From positions 372,001-436,000 of the forward strand of contig NZ_BLLG01000001.1 of assembly GCF_011766325.1 (NCBI RefSeq): a stretch of 64,000 nt of DNA, given 5' to 3'. Shown piece after piece: positions 45,101 to 54,160 of the stretch (position 1 is the first letter of the stretch; every line of letters starts with the position of its first letter). A program made the translations under genes and the position numbers. This DNA is from Streptomyces pacificus. Lineage in GTDB: Bacteria; Actinomycetota; Actinomycetes; Streptomycetales; Streptomycetaceae. The notes beneath the pieces are model-generated. The model was given only the letters and a program-made list of their open reading frames with translations. It had not been told where the DNA came from and ran no database searches.

Positions 45101-45367
45101 TCAGCCCTGGAGGGAGGCAACCTTGGACGCCAGCGCCGACTTCTTGTTGGCGGCGGCGTTCTTGTGGATGACACCCTTGGAGACGGCCTTGTCGAGCTTG
45201 CGGGACGCCTCGCGAGCGGCCGCGGTGGCCTTCTCGGTGTCACCGGCTGCGACAGCCTCACGGGCCTTGCGGATCGCGGTCTTGAGCGAGGACTTGACGG
45301 CCTTGTTGCGCAGGCGCGCCTTCTCGTTCGTCTTGTTCCGCTTGATCTGGGACTTGATGTTCGCCAC
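45101..45367 (-). CDS. rpsT: 30S ribosomal protein S20
   Basis: An 88-residue basic, all-helical S20 that binds 16S rRNA. The sequence begins [20 protein letters not shown] and ends [15 protein letters not shown], matching the family over its full length. GTG at 45367 with AAAGG upstream. It is divergent from lepA and monocistronic. Confidence 0.98.
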   Translation of the reverse strand: MANIKSQIKRNKTNEKARLRNKAVKSSLKTAIRKAREAVAAGDTEKATAAAREASRKLDKAVSKGVIHKNAAANKKSALASKVASLQG

Positions 45368-45648
45368 GAAAGAGCCTTTTCAGGATTGATGATCTTTGAA
45401 GGCGTGCCCCTCACCCACGACCTTCCGGGACGGCCTTCCGAGGACACGACTCTTCCGAGCGCATGACCCTTCCGGGTGCGGGAGGTGCCTCCGGAGAGGA
45501 CACGCGAGACACAGCTGGCCAGCCTACCAGTGCAGCTCCGACCGGCCCAAACCGAGCGCAGCCCCGCAGCCATGGGAGCATGGAGGCTGCGTATCGATCC
45601 GACATCGACCCGAGACGAGCGCTCGGCGCTCAAGAATCAGGACCCTGC

Positions 45649-47520
45649 GTGCCCGCGACCCCTACCCATGTGCCCGAGCCGAGCCGTACGGACCCGGCGC
45701 TGATCCGCAACTTCTGCATCATCGCGCACATCGACCACGGCAAGTCGACGCTTGCCGACCGGATGCTCCAGCTGACCGGCGTGGTCGAGCAGCGGCAGAT
45801 GCGCGCCCAGTACCTGGACCGCATGGACATCGAGCGTGAACGCGGTATCACGATCAAGTCCCAGGCCGTGCGTCTGCCCTGGGCGCCCACCACGGGCGAC
45901 GAGCAGGGCCGCACCCATATCCTCAACATGATCGACACCCCGGGCCACGTCGACTTCACCTACGAGGTGTCCCGGTCGCTCGCCGCGTGCGAGGGGACGA
46001 TCCTGCTGGTGGACGCGGCCCAGGGCATCGAGGCGCAGACCCTCGCCAACCTCTATCTGGCGATGGAGAACGACCTCACCATCGTCCCGGTGCTCAACAA
46101 GATCGACTTGCCGGCCGCACAGCCCGAGAAGTTCTCCGAGGAGCTCGCCAACCTCATCGGGTGCGATCCCTCGGACGTCCTGAGGGTCTCGGCCAAGACG
46201 GGCACGGGTGTGGAGGCGCTGCTGGACCGGGTGGTGCGTGAGGTGCCGGCCCCGGTCGGAGTCAAGGACGCCCCCGCCCGCGCGATGATCTTCGACTCGG
46301 TGTACGACTCCTACCGGGGTGTCGTCACCTATGTACGGGTCGTCGACGGCCAGCTCAACCGGCGCGAGCGGATCCGGATGATGTCCACGGGCGCGACCCA
46401 CGAGCTGCTGGAGATCGGTACCAACTCCCCGGAGATGCTGGCGGCCGACGGTCTCGGCGTCGGCGAGGTCGGCTATCTGATCACCGGTGTGAAGGACGTC
46501 CGCCAGTCGAAGGTGGGCGACACCATCACCCAGCAGTCCAAGGGCGCCACCGAGGCTCTCGGCGGCTACAAGGACCCGAAGCCGATGGTGTTCTCGGGCC
46601 TCTACCCGCTCGACGGATCGGACTACCCCGAGCTGCGCGACGCACTCGACAAGCTTCAGCTCAACGATGCGGCGCTGGTCTACGAGCCGGAGACGAGCGC
46701 CGCCCTGGGCTTCGGCTTCCGCGTCGGCTTCCTCGGACTGCTCCACCTCGACGTCATCCGGGAGCGCCTGGAGCGGGAGTTCGGCCTGGACCTGATCGCG
46801 ACCGCCCCCAACGTGGTCTACCGGGTGGTCATGGAGGACGGCACCGAGCACACCGTCACCAACCCGAGCGAGTTCCCCGAGGGGAAGATCTCCGACGTCC
46901 ACGAGCCGGTGGTGCGCGCGACGATCCTGGCCCCCAGCGAGTTCATCGGCTCGATCATGGAGCTCTGCCAGAGCCGCCGCGGAGTGATGCTCGGCATGGA
47001 CTACCTCTCCGAGGACCGGGTGGAGATCCGGTACACCCTTCCCCTCGCCGAGATCGTCTTCGACTTCTTCGACCAGCTGAAGTCCAAGACCCGCGGGTAC
47101 GCCTCCCTGGACTACGAGCCCACCGGCGAGCAGGACGCCCAGCTGGTGAAGGTGGACATCCTGCTGCACGGCGACAAGGTCGACGCCTTCTCGGCCATCA
47201 CCCACCGGGACCAGGCGTACGCGTACGGCGTGCGGCTCGTGGCCAAGCTCAAGGAGCTCATCCCGCGCCAGGCCTTCGAGGTGCCGGTCCAGGCGGCCAT
47301 CGGCTCCCGGGTCATCGCCCGCGAAACGATCCGGGCCATCCGCAAGGATGTGCTCGCCAAGTGCTACGGCGGTGACATCTCCCGCAAGCGGAAGCTGCTG
47401 GAGAAGCAGAAGGAGGGCAAGAAGCGGATGAAGATGGTCGGCTCGGTCGAGGTCCCCCAGGAGGCGTTCATCGCCGTGCTGTCCAGCGACGACTCGGCGG
47501 GCGGCAAGGCGAGGAAGTAG
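45649..47520 (+). CDS. lepA: Elongation factor 4 (LepA)
   Basis: A 623-residue translational GTPase that acts on stalled or mistranslocated ribosomes. G1 is [13 protein letters not shown], the switch region is [23 protein letters not shown] is G3 and NKIDLP is G4. Domain II, III and V homologues follow, and the C-terminal LepA-specific domain has [18 protein letters not shown] 45649 gives [20 protein letters not shown], the form known for Streptomyces, with AGGA 6 bases upstream. The longer in-frame start at 45463 is rejected. Divergent from rpsT. Confidence 0.97.
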   Translation: MPATPTHVPEPSRTDPALIRNFCIIAHIDHGKSTLADRMLQLTGVVEQRQMRAQYLDRMDIERERGITIKSQAVRLPWAPTTGDEQGRTHILNMIDTPGHVDFTYEVSRSLAACEGTILLVDAAQGIEAQTLANLYLAMENDLTIVPVLNKIDLPAAQPEKFSEELANLIGCDPSDVLRVSAKTGTGVEALLDRVVREVPAPVGVKDAPARAMIFDSVYDSYRGVVTYVRVVDGQLNRRERIRMMSTGATHELLEIGTNSPEMLAADGLGVGEVGYLITGVKDVRQSKVGDTITQQSKGATEALGGYKDPKPMVFSGLYPLDGSDYPELRDALDKLQLNDAALVYEPETSAALGFGFRVGFLGLLHLDVIRERLEREFGLDLIATAPNVVYRVVMEDGTEHTVTNPSEFPEGKISDVHEPVVRATILAPSEFIGSIMELCQSRRGVMLGMDYLSEDRVEIRYTLPLAEIVFDFFDQLKSKTRGYASLDYEPTGEQDAQLVKVDILLHGDKVDAFSAITHRDQAYAYGVRLVAKLKELIPRQAFEVPVQAAIGSRVIARETIRAIRKDVLAKCYGGDISRKRKLLEKQKEGKKRMKMVGSVEVPQEAFIAVLSSDDSAGGKARK

Positions 47521-47573
47521 CGCGGGGGTCACACGAAAGCACCAGTGGCGCCCTTCCGTCCGAGCGGTGCCGA

Positions 47574-47609
47574 CGGGCCCGTGCGTCCCCGGTGCACGGG
47601 CCCGTTCGT
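47574..47609 (+). terminator. Terminator after lepA
   Basis: CGGGCCCGTGC (47574-47584) pairs with GCACGGGCCCG (47594-47604), a perfect 11-bp stem with a 9-base loop followed by TTCGTT. Confidence 0.7.
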
Positions 47610-47677
47610 TATCAAGCGGCGGCCTGCGGCCTCTTACGCGGTGCGGTGCGGCGCTCTACGCTGATCGGGCCCGAGGG

Positions 47678-47692
47678 TTACTGGCGAGTTAA
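47678..47692 (+). promoter_or_regulatory. Candidate operator upstream of the acyl-CoA ligase
   Basis: TTACTGGCGAGTTAA is an imperfect palindrome (TTACT...AGTTAA around GGCG), the size and style of operators bound by TetR-family fatty-acid regulators. It lies in an AT-rich patch 80 bases before the gene. A match to a specific regulator was not established. Confidence 0.3.
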
Positions 47693-47771
47693 ACAATCGA
47701 GTGGGACAACCGTGACCAGTGGGGCGATCAGCCAGTCGTGCAGCTACGCCGCAGCAGGCCCGGAGGATGTC

Positions 47772-49661
47772 GTGACCGACACACAGAATCTGATCGAGAA
47801 CCGACCGCCCTCCGTGGCGACGCTCTTCGTGCAGCGGGTGGCGGCCACTCCCGACGCGGAGGCCTACCGCCACCCGGTTCCCGCCGCCTCGGGGCAGGGC
47901 CCCGACGAGTGGAGGTCGCTGAGCTGGCAGGACGCGGCGGACCGGGTCTACGCCATCGCGGCGGGACTGATCGCGCTGGGCGTCCGCCCCGAGGAGCGGG
48001 TGGCGCTCGCCTCGTCCACCCGGGTCGAGTGGATCCTCACGGACCTCGGCATCCTCTGCGCGGGCGCCGCCACGACCACGGTCTACCCGCAGACGAACGC
48101 GGAGGAGTCCGCGTACATCCTGGCCGACTCCGAGAGCCGGGTGCTGATCGCCGAGGACGCCGACCAGCTGGCCAAGGCCCGGGAGCGGCGCGCCGAACTG
48201 CCGCGGCTGAGACATGTGGTCGTGATCGACGAGGCGGGTGCGCAGCCGGCCGAGGGCGACCCCGAGGGGTGGGTCCTCTCGCTCGCCGGCTTGGAGGCGC
48301 GCGGCGCCGGATATCTCGCCGAGAACCCCGGCGCGGTCAAGGAGCGGGTCGAGGCGATCACCGCCGACCAGCTCGCCACTCTCATCTACACCTCGGGCAC
48401 CACGGGTCGTCCCAAGGGTGTCCGGCTGCCCCACGACAACTGGTCCTACATGGCCAAGGCGATCGCCCTGACCGGGCTGGTCACCAAGGACGACATCCAG
48501 TACCTGTGGCTGCCGCTGGCGCACGTCTTCGGCAAGGTGCTCACCTCCGGCCAGATCGAGGTCGGCCATGTCACCGCGGTCGACGGCCGGGTCGACAAGA
48601 TCATCGAGAATCTTCCGGTGGTCCAGCCGACGTACATGGCGGCCGTCCCCCGCATCTTCGAGAAGGTCTACAACGGGGTCGCCGCCAAGGCGCGGGCCGG
48701 CGGAGCGGCCAAGTACAAGATCTTCCAGTGGGCGGCCGGCGTCGCTCGCGACTACGCCAAGGAGTCCCAGGACAACTACCGCCGCACCGGCAGCGCCTCG
48801 GCGTCCCTCGGCCTCACGATGAAGCACAAGGCCGCCGACGCGCTCGTCTACGCCAAGCTCCGTGAGGCCTTCGGCGGCCGTCTCCGGGCCGCGGTCTCCG
48901 GCTCCGCCGCCCTCTCGCCCGAGATCGGCTTCTTCTTCGCCGGCGCCGGCATCCACATCCTGGAGGGCTACGGCCTCACCGAGTCCAGTGCCGCGTCCTT
49001 CGTCAACCCCGGCGAGGCGTACCGCACCGGCACGGTCGGCAAGCCGCTGCCCGGTTGCGAGGTGCGCATCGCGGACGACGGCGAGATCCTGCTGCGCGGC
49101 CCTGGGATCATGGAGGGCTACCACGGGCTGCCGGAGAAGACGGCCGAGGTCCTGGAGCCCGACGGCTGGTTCCACACCGGGGACATCGGCGAGCTCTCCC
49201 CCGACGGCTACCTCAAGATCACGGACCGCAAGAAGGACCTGATCAAGACGTCCGGCGGCAAGTACATCGCGCCCGCCGAGGTCGAGGGCCGGTTCAAGGC
49301 GGTGTGCCCGTTCGTGTCGAACGTCCTGGTGCACGGCGCGGACCGCAACTACTGCACGGCGCTCATCGCGCTCGACGAGGCCGCCCTCCTCGGCTGGGCC
49401 GAGGAGAACGGCCTGGGGGGCAAGCCGTACGCGGAGGTCGTCGCGGACCCGCAGACCGAGCGGCTGGTCGAGGGCTATGTGCAGCGACTCAACGAGACGC
49501 TGCAGCGCTGGCAGACCATCAAGAAGTTCCGCCTGCTGCCGCGCGACCTCGATGTCGAGCACGGCGAACTGACGCCCAGCCTCAAACTGAAGCGCCCGGT
49601 GGTCGAGCGCGCGTACAGGGACCTCATCGAAGGCATGTACACGGGGGCGCGCGAGGCATGA
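47772..49661 (+). CDS. Long-chain fatty acid-CoA ligase (AMP-dependent synthetase)
   Basis: A 629-residue adenylate-forming enzyme that activates fatty acids to acyl-CoA. The P-loop is YTSGTTGRPKGVRLPH, followed by ILEGYGLTESSAASF, WFHTGDIGELSPDGYLKITDRKKDLIKTSGGKYIAP and, at the C-terminus, LTPSLKLKRPVVE with the catalytic-domain lysine region. It resembles FadD15-type enzymes. GTG at 47772 has GGAGG at 47762-47766. Regulation by fatty acids is possible through the palindrome upstream. Chain-length preference cannot be read. Confidence 0.93.
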   Translation: MTDTQNLIENRPPSVATLFVQRVAATPDAEAYRHPVPAASGQGPDEWRSLSWQDAADRVYAIAAGLIALGVRPEERVALASSTRVEWILTDLGILCAGAATTTVYPQTNAEESAYILADSESRVLIAEDADQLAKARERRAELPRLRHVVVIDEAGAQPAEGDPEGWVLSLAGLEARGAGYLAENPGAVKERVEAITADQLATLIYTSGTTGRPKGVRLPHDNWSYMAKAIALTGLVTKDDIQYLWLPLAHVFGKVLTSGQIEVGHVTAVDGRVDKIIENLPVVQPTYMAAVPRIFEKVYNGVAAKARAGGAAKYKIFQWAAGVARDYAKESQDNYRRTGSASASLGLTMKHKAADALVYAKLREAFGGRLRAAVSGSAALSPEIGFFFAGAGIHILEGYGLTESSAASFVNPGEAYRTGTVGKPLPGCEVRIADDGEILLRGPGIMEGYHGLPEKTAEVLEPDGWFHTGDIGELSPDGYLKITDRKKDLIKTSGGKYIAPAEVEGRFKAVCPFVSNVLVHGADRNYCTALIALDEAALLGWAEENGLGGKPYAEVVADPQTERLVEGYVQRLNETLQRWQTIKKFRLLPRDLDVEHGELTPSLKLKRPVVERAYRDLIEGMYTGAREA

Positions 49662-50015
49662 CCGGCCGCCCGCGCGGCGTGACGCCGGTGCGGGCGAGGG
49701 GTGGCGCGCCATGCCTGCAGGGCGGGGTGCCACCCCTCGGATGCCCGTCTCCCGGCGCCTGCCGCGACGGGCGGCCGCACGCTGCCACCCGCGGTCCACT
49801 GCCCCGCCCCGGCGGCATCCCATCCCCGGCGGCGCCCTCCGTCCCGGCGGCACCCCACCCGTGACGCCGGTGCGTGCCGGGCGGGCGGGGGGCCGTCGCG
49901 CGGATCCGTGGGCGAGGAGCCGCGTCGGCCGGGCCGCTCCTCGCCGGGTCCGCCGCTCCTCGCCGGGCCGGCGGCCCCGGCCGGGCCGCCCCTCGCGTAC
50001 CGGACAATGGGACGC
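49662..50015. other. Intergenic region before hemW
   Basis: 354 bases with no gene. A 14-base GTGACGCCGGTGCG sequence occurs twice (49679 and 49861), and CCCCGGCGGC-type repeats lie between. The -10 box for hemW is at its end. Confidence 0.55.
50003..50008 (+). promoter_or_regulatory. -10 box of leaderless hemW
   Basis: GACAAT followed by 7 bases and ATG 50016. Confidence 0.5.
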
Positions 50016-51248
50016 ATGCCTTCCGCACTCCCTGACGGTGAGCCCGTGCCCGTCGACGGGGCACTGCCCCCGCACGCCCTCGCGGGCGCGGGCGACCGGC
50101 CCCTCGGGTTCTATCTGCACGTCCCCTACTGCGCCACGCGCTGCGGCTACTGCGACTTCAACACCTACACCGCGAACGAGCTGCGCGGCACCGGCGGTGT
50201 CCTGGCCTCCCGCGACAACTACGCGGACACCCTCGTGGCGGAGGTACGGCTCGCGCGCAAGGTCCTCGGAGACGATCCGAGGCAGGTCAGGACGGTCTTC
50301 GTGGGCGGCGGCACACCCACCCTGCTCCCCGCCGCCGACCTGGTCCGGATGCTGGGCGCCGTCCGTGACGAGTTCGGTCTCGCCGACGGCGCCGAGATCA
50401 CCACGGAGGCCAACCCGGAGTCCGTGGACCCGGCCTACCTGGCCGAACTGCGGGCCGGGGGCTTCAACCGGGTGTCCTTCGGCATGCAGAGCGCCCGGCG
50501 GCACGTGCTGCGGGTACTCGACCGCACCCACACCCCGGGGCGCCCCGAGGCCTGTGTCGCCGAGGCCCGGGCGGCGGGCTTCGAACACGTGAACCTCGAC
50601 CTCATCTACGGCACGCCCGGCGAGAGCGACGACGACTGGCGGGCCTCGCTCGACGCCGCGATCGGCGCGGGCCCGGACCATGTGAGCGCCTATGCCCTGA
50701 TCGTGGAGGAGGGCACCCGGCTGGCCCGCCGGGTCCGCCGCGGCGAGGTGCCCATGACGGACGACGACGTCCACGCCGACCGCTATCTGACGGCCGACGA
50801 GGTGCTGGCCGCGGCGGGCTTCGACTGGTACGAGGTCTCCAACTGGGCCGCTTCGGACGCCGGGCGCTGCCTGCACAACGAGCTGTACTGGCGCGGCGCC
50901 GACTGGTGGGGTGCGGGGCCCGGCGCCCACAGCCACGTCGGCGGGGTGCGGTGGTGGAACGTGAAGCACCCCGGCGCGTACGCGGCGGCCCTGACCGGCG
51001 GCCGCTCGCCCGGCGCAGGCCGCGAGGTCCTGCCGGAGGAGGACCGGCGGGTGGAGCGCGTGCTGCTCGAACTGCGGCTGCGCGAGGGCTGCCCGCTGGA
51101 CCTGCTGCGCCCGGCCGGACTCGCCGCCTCCCGCAGCGCCGTGCGGGACGGCCTGCTGGAGCCCGGGCCGTACGGGGCGGGCAGGGCGGTACTCACGCTC
51201 CGCGGCCGGCTCCTGGCAGACGCGGTGGTCCGCGACCTGGTGGACTGA
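50016..51248 (+). CDS. hemW: Radical SAM heme chaperone HemW
   Basis: A 410-residue radical SAM protein. The cluster motif is HVPYCATRCGYCDF (C-x3-C-x2-C), followed by FVGGGTPTLL and a C-terminal HemN-type domain. The LHNELYWRGADWWGAGPGAHS segment is the HNxxYW motif of HemW rather than coproporphyrinogen dehydrogenase HemN, so a heme-transfer role is favoured. ATG 50016 is behind a GACAAT box; ATG 50007 in the same frame overlaps that box. A strong hairpin separates it from the convergent DUF3097 gene. Confidence 0.92.
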   Translation: MPSALPDGEPVPVDGALPPHALAGAGDRPLGFYLHVPYCATRCGYCDFNTYTANELRGTGGVLASRDNYADTLVAEVRLARKVLGDDPRQVRTVFVGGGTPTLLPAADLVRMLGAVRDEFGLADGAEITTEANPESVDPAYLAELRAGGFNRVSFGMQSARRHVLRVLDRTHTPGRPEACVAEARAAGFEHVNLDLIYGTPGESDDDWRASLDAAIGAGPDHVSAYALIVEEGTRLARRVRRGEVPMTDDDVHADRYLTADEVLAAAGFDWYEVSNWAASDAGRCLHNELYWRGADWWGAGPGAHSHVGGVRWWNVKHPGAYAAALTGGRSPGAGREVLPEEDRRVERVLLELRLREGCPLDLLRPAGLAASRSAVRDGLLEPGPYGAGRAVLTLRGRLLADAVVRDLVD

Positions 51249-51306
51249 CCGGCGGGGCGCGGCCCCGGCTCCGCCCGGCCCCCGCCCTGTCTGCGCCGCC
51301 CGGCTC

Positions 51307-51348
51307 GCGCCAGAACGCCGGCCCGGCCCCCGGCCGGCGTTCTGGCGC
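51307..51348. terminator. Bidirectional terminator between hemW and the DUF3097 gene
   Basis: A perfect 17-bp stem: 51307-51323 pairs with 51332-51348 around an 8-base loop, placed between convergent stops at 51248 and 51353. Confidence 0.85.
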
Positions 51349-51352
51349 CTGC

Positions 51353-52189
51353 TCAGGCCGTGACGAAGTCGATCAGTTCCTCGACCCGTCCCAGCAGCGC
51401 CGGCTCCAGGTCCCGGTAGCCGTGCACCCGGGACAGGATGTGCCGCCAGGCGGCGCCCGTGTTCGACGGCCAGCCGAGCGACCGGCAGACGCCCGTCTTC
51501 CAGTCCTGCCCCCGCGGCACCGACGGCCAGGCGGGAATGCCCAGGGACGACGGCTTCACCGCCTCCCACACGTCGATGTACGGGTGGCCGACCACCAGGA
51601 CGTGCGGGTCGGTCACCGACTGCGCGATACGCGCCTCCTTGGAGCCCGGCACCAGATGGTCCACGAGCACGCCCAGCCGGGCGTCGGCTGCCGGGGCGAA
51701 CCCGGCGACGACGGCGGGCAGGTCGTCGACGCCCTCCAGGTACTCGACCACCACGCCCTCGATGCGCAGGTCGTCGCCCCAGACCTTCTCCACCAGCTCC
51801 GCGTCGTGCCGGCCTTCCACGTAGATGCGGCCGGCGCGGGCGACCCTGGCGCGCGCTCCGGGCACCGCGACCGATCCGGAGGCCGTGCGGGCGCGCCCCC
51901 CGGTCCCACCGCGCCCCCCGGTCCCACCGCGCCCCCCGGTCCCACCGGATGCCGCCCTGACCAGGGTGACGGGCTTGCCCTCCAGCAGGAACCCCCGTGG
52001 CCGCATCGGGAACACCCGGTGCTTGCCGAAGCGGTCCTCCAGCGTCACCGCCCCCGCCTCGGACCGGACCACCGCGCCGCAGAAGCCGGTGGAGGCCTCC
52101 TCGACCACCAGGCCGGACTCGGCGGGGACCTCCGGCACGGCAGCGGGCCGCTTCCACGGGGGCGTCAGATCGGGGCGGTAGCTGCGCAT
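51353..52189 (-). CDS. DUF3097 family protein with expanded GGTGGR repeat
   Basis: A 278-residue actinobacterial conserved protein of unknown function. The coherent sequence includes FGKHRVFPMRPRGFLLEGK, then GRIYVEGRHDAELVEKVWG (resembling a Toprim-like E-G-x-x-D strand) and PHVLVVGHPYIDVWEAVKP. Between residues about 82 and 100 an in-frame 18-bp repeat encodes three GGTGGR-type units, probably a flexible linker. ATG at 52189. It lies 10 bases after the stop of the MBL gene and is likely co-transcribed. A nuclease- or primase-related role is suggested only by the Toprim-like segment. Confidence 0.8.
   Translation of the reverse strand: MRSYRPDLTPPWKRPAAVPEVPAESGLVVEEASTGFCGAVVRSEAGAVTLEDRFGKHRVFPMRPRGFLLEGKPVTLVRAASGGTGGRGGTGGRGGTGGRARTASGSVAVPGARARVARAGRIYVEGRHDAELVEKVWGDDLRIEGVVVEYLEGVDDLPAVVAGFAPAADARLGVLVDHLVPGSKEARIAQSVTDPHVLVVGHPYIDVWEAVKPSSLGIPAWPSVPRGQDWKTGVCRSLGWPSNTGAAWRHILSRVHGYRDLEPALLGRVEELIDFVTA
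51893..51946 (-). repeat. 18-bp in-frame tandem repeat (3 copies) within the DUF3097 gene
   Basis: Three identical 18-bp units at 51893, 51911 and 51929 (plus-strand GCGCCCCCCGGTCCCACC). Each adds six residues, GGTGGR, without shifting the frame. Confidence 0.93.
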
Positions 52190-52199
52190 CGGTCAGACG

Positions 52200-52922
52200 C
52201 TACGGCACCCCGAACCGCCGGGCCAGTTCATCGCGTTGGGTGCGTACGAACGCGGCGTCCACCACGGCCCCGTGCCCCGGCACATACAGCGCGTCCTCCC
52301 CGCCCAGGGCGAGCAGCCGGTCCAGTGCGGCGGGCCAGCGGGACGGGATGGCGTCCGGTCCGGCCTGCGGGTCTCCCGACTCCTCCACCAGGTCGCCGCA
52401 GAAGACCACCTCGGGGTCGCCCGGCACCAGCAGCACCAGGTCGTGGCCGCTGTGGCCCGGGCCCGCGTTCGCCAGCATCACCCGGACGCCGCCGAGGTCG
52501 ATCGTCCACTCGCCGGAGACGGTGTGCCGCGGGACGACCAGGGCGTCGACGGCCGTCGTCGCATCCTCGGGCGGCACCCCGTGGCGGATCGCGTCGTCGC
52601 GCAGCGCGGCCCGGTCCCGCGGCAGGACGCTGTCGACGCCGACCGCGCCGTACACCTCGGCCTCCGGGAACGCCGCCGTGCCGAGCACATGGTCGAAGTG
52701 GGGATGGCTGAGCGCGATGTGCGTCACACTTCGGCCGCCGAGGAGCGCCTCGGTCTGCTCCCGCAGCTCCGCCCCCTCGCGGAGCGTCGCCCCCGTGTCG
52801 AACAGGAGCGCCGCGGCCTCCCCGGCCACCAGGCCCGCCGTCGCGTCCCAGACGGGCAGCCGGCGCCGCCCCACGCCGCCGGCGAGGCGTTCCCAGCCGA
52901 GGTCTTCCCAACGGACGTCCAT
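52200..52922 (-). CDS. MBL-fold metallo-hydrolase
   Basis: A 240-residue metallo-beta-lactamase superfamily protein. The zinc motif is LSHPHFDHVLGTAAF (H-x-H-x-D-H), with later ligands in AGPGHSGHDLVLL, VVFCGDLVEE and YVPGHGAVVD. No signal peptide, so it is cytoplasmic. Substrate unknown; the overall layout suggests hydrolysis of a thioester, lactone or similar small molecule. ATG at 52922; it precedes the DUF3097 gene in an operon and is divergent from hrcA. Confidence 0.9.
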   Translation of the reverse strand: MDVRWEDLGWERLAGGVGRRRLPVWDATAGLVAGEAAALLFDTGATLREGAELREQTEALLGGRSVTHIALSHPHFDHVLGTAAFPEAEVYGAVGVDSVLPRDRAALRDDAIRHGVPPEDATTAVDALVVPRHTVSGEWTIDLGGVRVMLANAGPGHSGHDLVLLVPGDPEVVFCGDLVEESGDPQAGPDAIPSRWPAALDRLLALGGEDALYVPGHGAVVDAAFVRTQRDELARRFGVP

Positions 52923-53025
52923 ACGGCGACGCTATCCCGGAGCGGCCGGCGCCGTCTCGGTGACCGGAGCCCGCCGCCGCGGGGCGCGAGCCGGCCACCC
53001 CTGCCGGGGACGTGTCAGGCAGCCC

Positions 53026-53056
53026 TTGCTAGGGACGTACCTCCCGGCCGTACACT
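53026..53056 (+). promoter_or_regulatory. hrcA-dnaJ promoter
   Basis: TTGCTA (53026-53031) and TACACT (53051-53056), spacing 19 bases. The CIRCE operator follows 13 bases after the -10, over the expected transcription start and early leader. Confidence 0.6.
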
Positions 53057-53069
53057 GGGCCGGGTAAAG

Positions 53070-53096
53070 CTGGCACTCAGTGAGGCCGAGTGCCAG
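53070..53096 (+). promoter_or_regulatory. CIRCE operator for HrcA
   Basis: CTGGCACTC (53070-53078), nine spacer bases, then GAGTGCCAG (53088-53096): a perfect 9-9-9 inverted repeat matching the GCACTC-N9-GAGTGC core of CIRCE. HrcA is expected to bind it and repress hrcA-dnaJ, relieved on heat shock. Confidence 0.93.
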
Positions 53097-53143
53097 ACCA
53101 GGACCGAAGGACCGCCGAGGAACCGCAGCTGGAGGTGCGCGCC

Positions 53144-54160
53144 ATGCTCAGCGAACGCAGACTCGAGGTGCTGCGCGCCATCGTCCAGGACTATGTGGGC
53201 ACCGAGGAGCCCGTCGGCTCCAAGGCCCTGACCGAGCGGCACGGGCTCGGCGTGTCGCCGGCGACCGTGCGCAACGACATGGCGGTGCTCGAGGACGAGG
53301 GCTACATCGCCCAGCCCCACACCAGCGCCGGCCGCATCCCCACGGACAAGGGCTACCGCCTGTTCGTGGACAGGCTCGCCGGGGTGAAGCCGCTGTCGTC
53401 GCCCGAGCGCCGCGCGATCCAGAACTTCCTGGAGGGCGCCGTCGACCTCGACGACGTCGTCGCCCGCACGGTGCGGCTGCTGGCGCAGCTGACCCGGCAG
53501 GTCGCCGTCGTTCAGTACCCCTCGCTCACCCGCTCCACCGTCCGGCACGTGGAGCTGCTGGCGCTCGCGCCGGCCCGGCTGATGCTGGTGCTGATCACGG
53601 ACACCGGACGGGTCGAGCAGCGGCACGTCGACTGCCCCGCGCCGTTCTCCGACACCTCGCTCGCCGATCTGCGGGCCCGGCTCAACAGCCGTGTCGTCGG
53701 ACGGCGCTTCACCGACGTGCCGCAGCTGGTCCAGGACCTCCCGGAGTCGTTCGACCTGGAGGACCGCGGCACCGTGGCGACGGTGCTCTCCACCCTGCTG
53801 GAGACGCTGGTGGAGGACACGGAGGAACGGCTGATGATCGGCGGTACGGCCAATCTGACGCGCTTCGGCCACGACTTCCCGCTGACCATCCGGCCCGTGC
53901 TGGAGGCGCTGGAGGAGCAGGTCGTGCTGCTGAAGCTGCTGGGAGAGGCCCAGGACCCGGGCATGACCGTACGGATCGGGCACGAGAACCTCCACGAGGG
54001 GCTCACTTCCACGTCCGTCGTCGCGGTCGGCTACGGTTCGGGCGACGAGGCAGTCGCCAAACTCGGCGTGGTCGGACCGACCCGCATGGACTACCCCGGA
54101 ACGATGGGAGCGGTACGCGCAGTGGCACGTTACGTCGGACAGATCCTGGCGGAGTCGTAA
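53144..54160 (+). CDS. hrcA: Heat-inducible transcription repressor HrcA
   Basis: A 338-residue repressor. The N-terminal winged helix has [20 protein letters not shown] and [19 protein letters not shown], then [20 protein letters not shown], the conserved hinge. The dimerisation and GAF-like inserted domains follow to the end. ATG at 53144 is chosen for its conserved start and GGAGG at 53131-53135; the in-frame start at 53090 would fall in the CIRCE region. It is autoregulated through the CIRCE element upstream. dnaJ starts on the base after its stop. Confidence 0.97.
   Translation: MLSERRLEVLRAIVQDYVGTEEPVGSKALTERHGLGVSPATVRNDMAVLEDEGYIAQPHTSAGRIPTDKGYRLFVDRLAGVKPLSSPERRAIQNFLEGAVDLDDVVARTVRLLAQLTRQVAVVQYPSLTRSTVRHVELLALAPARLMLVLITDTGRVEQRHVDCPAPFSDTSLADLRARLNSRVVGRRFTDVPQLVQDLPESFDLEDRGTVATVLSTLLETLVEDTEERLMIGGTANLTRFGHDFPLTIRPVLEALEEQVVLLKLLGEAQDPGMTVRIGHENLHEGLTSTSVVAVGYGSGDEAVAKLGVVGPTRMDYPGTMGAVRAVARYVGQILAES

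Noticed and set aside
47634..52157. A 1507-residue minus-strand open frame across the acyl-CoA ligase and hemW genes
   Set aside because: It is antisense to two clear genes with conserved motifs, and its translation is compositionally biased without recognisable domains. Such frames are usual in DNA of this GC content.
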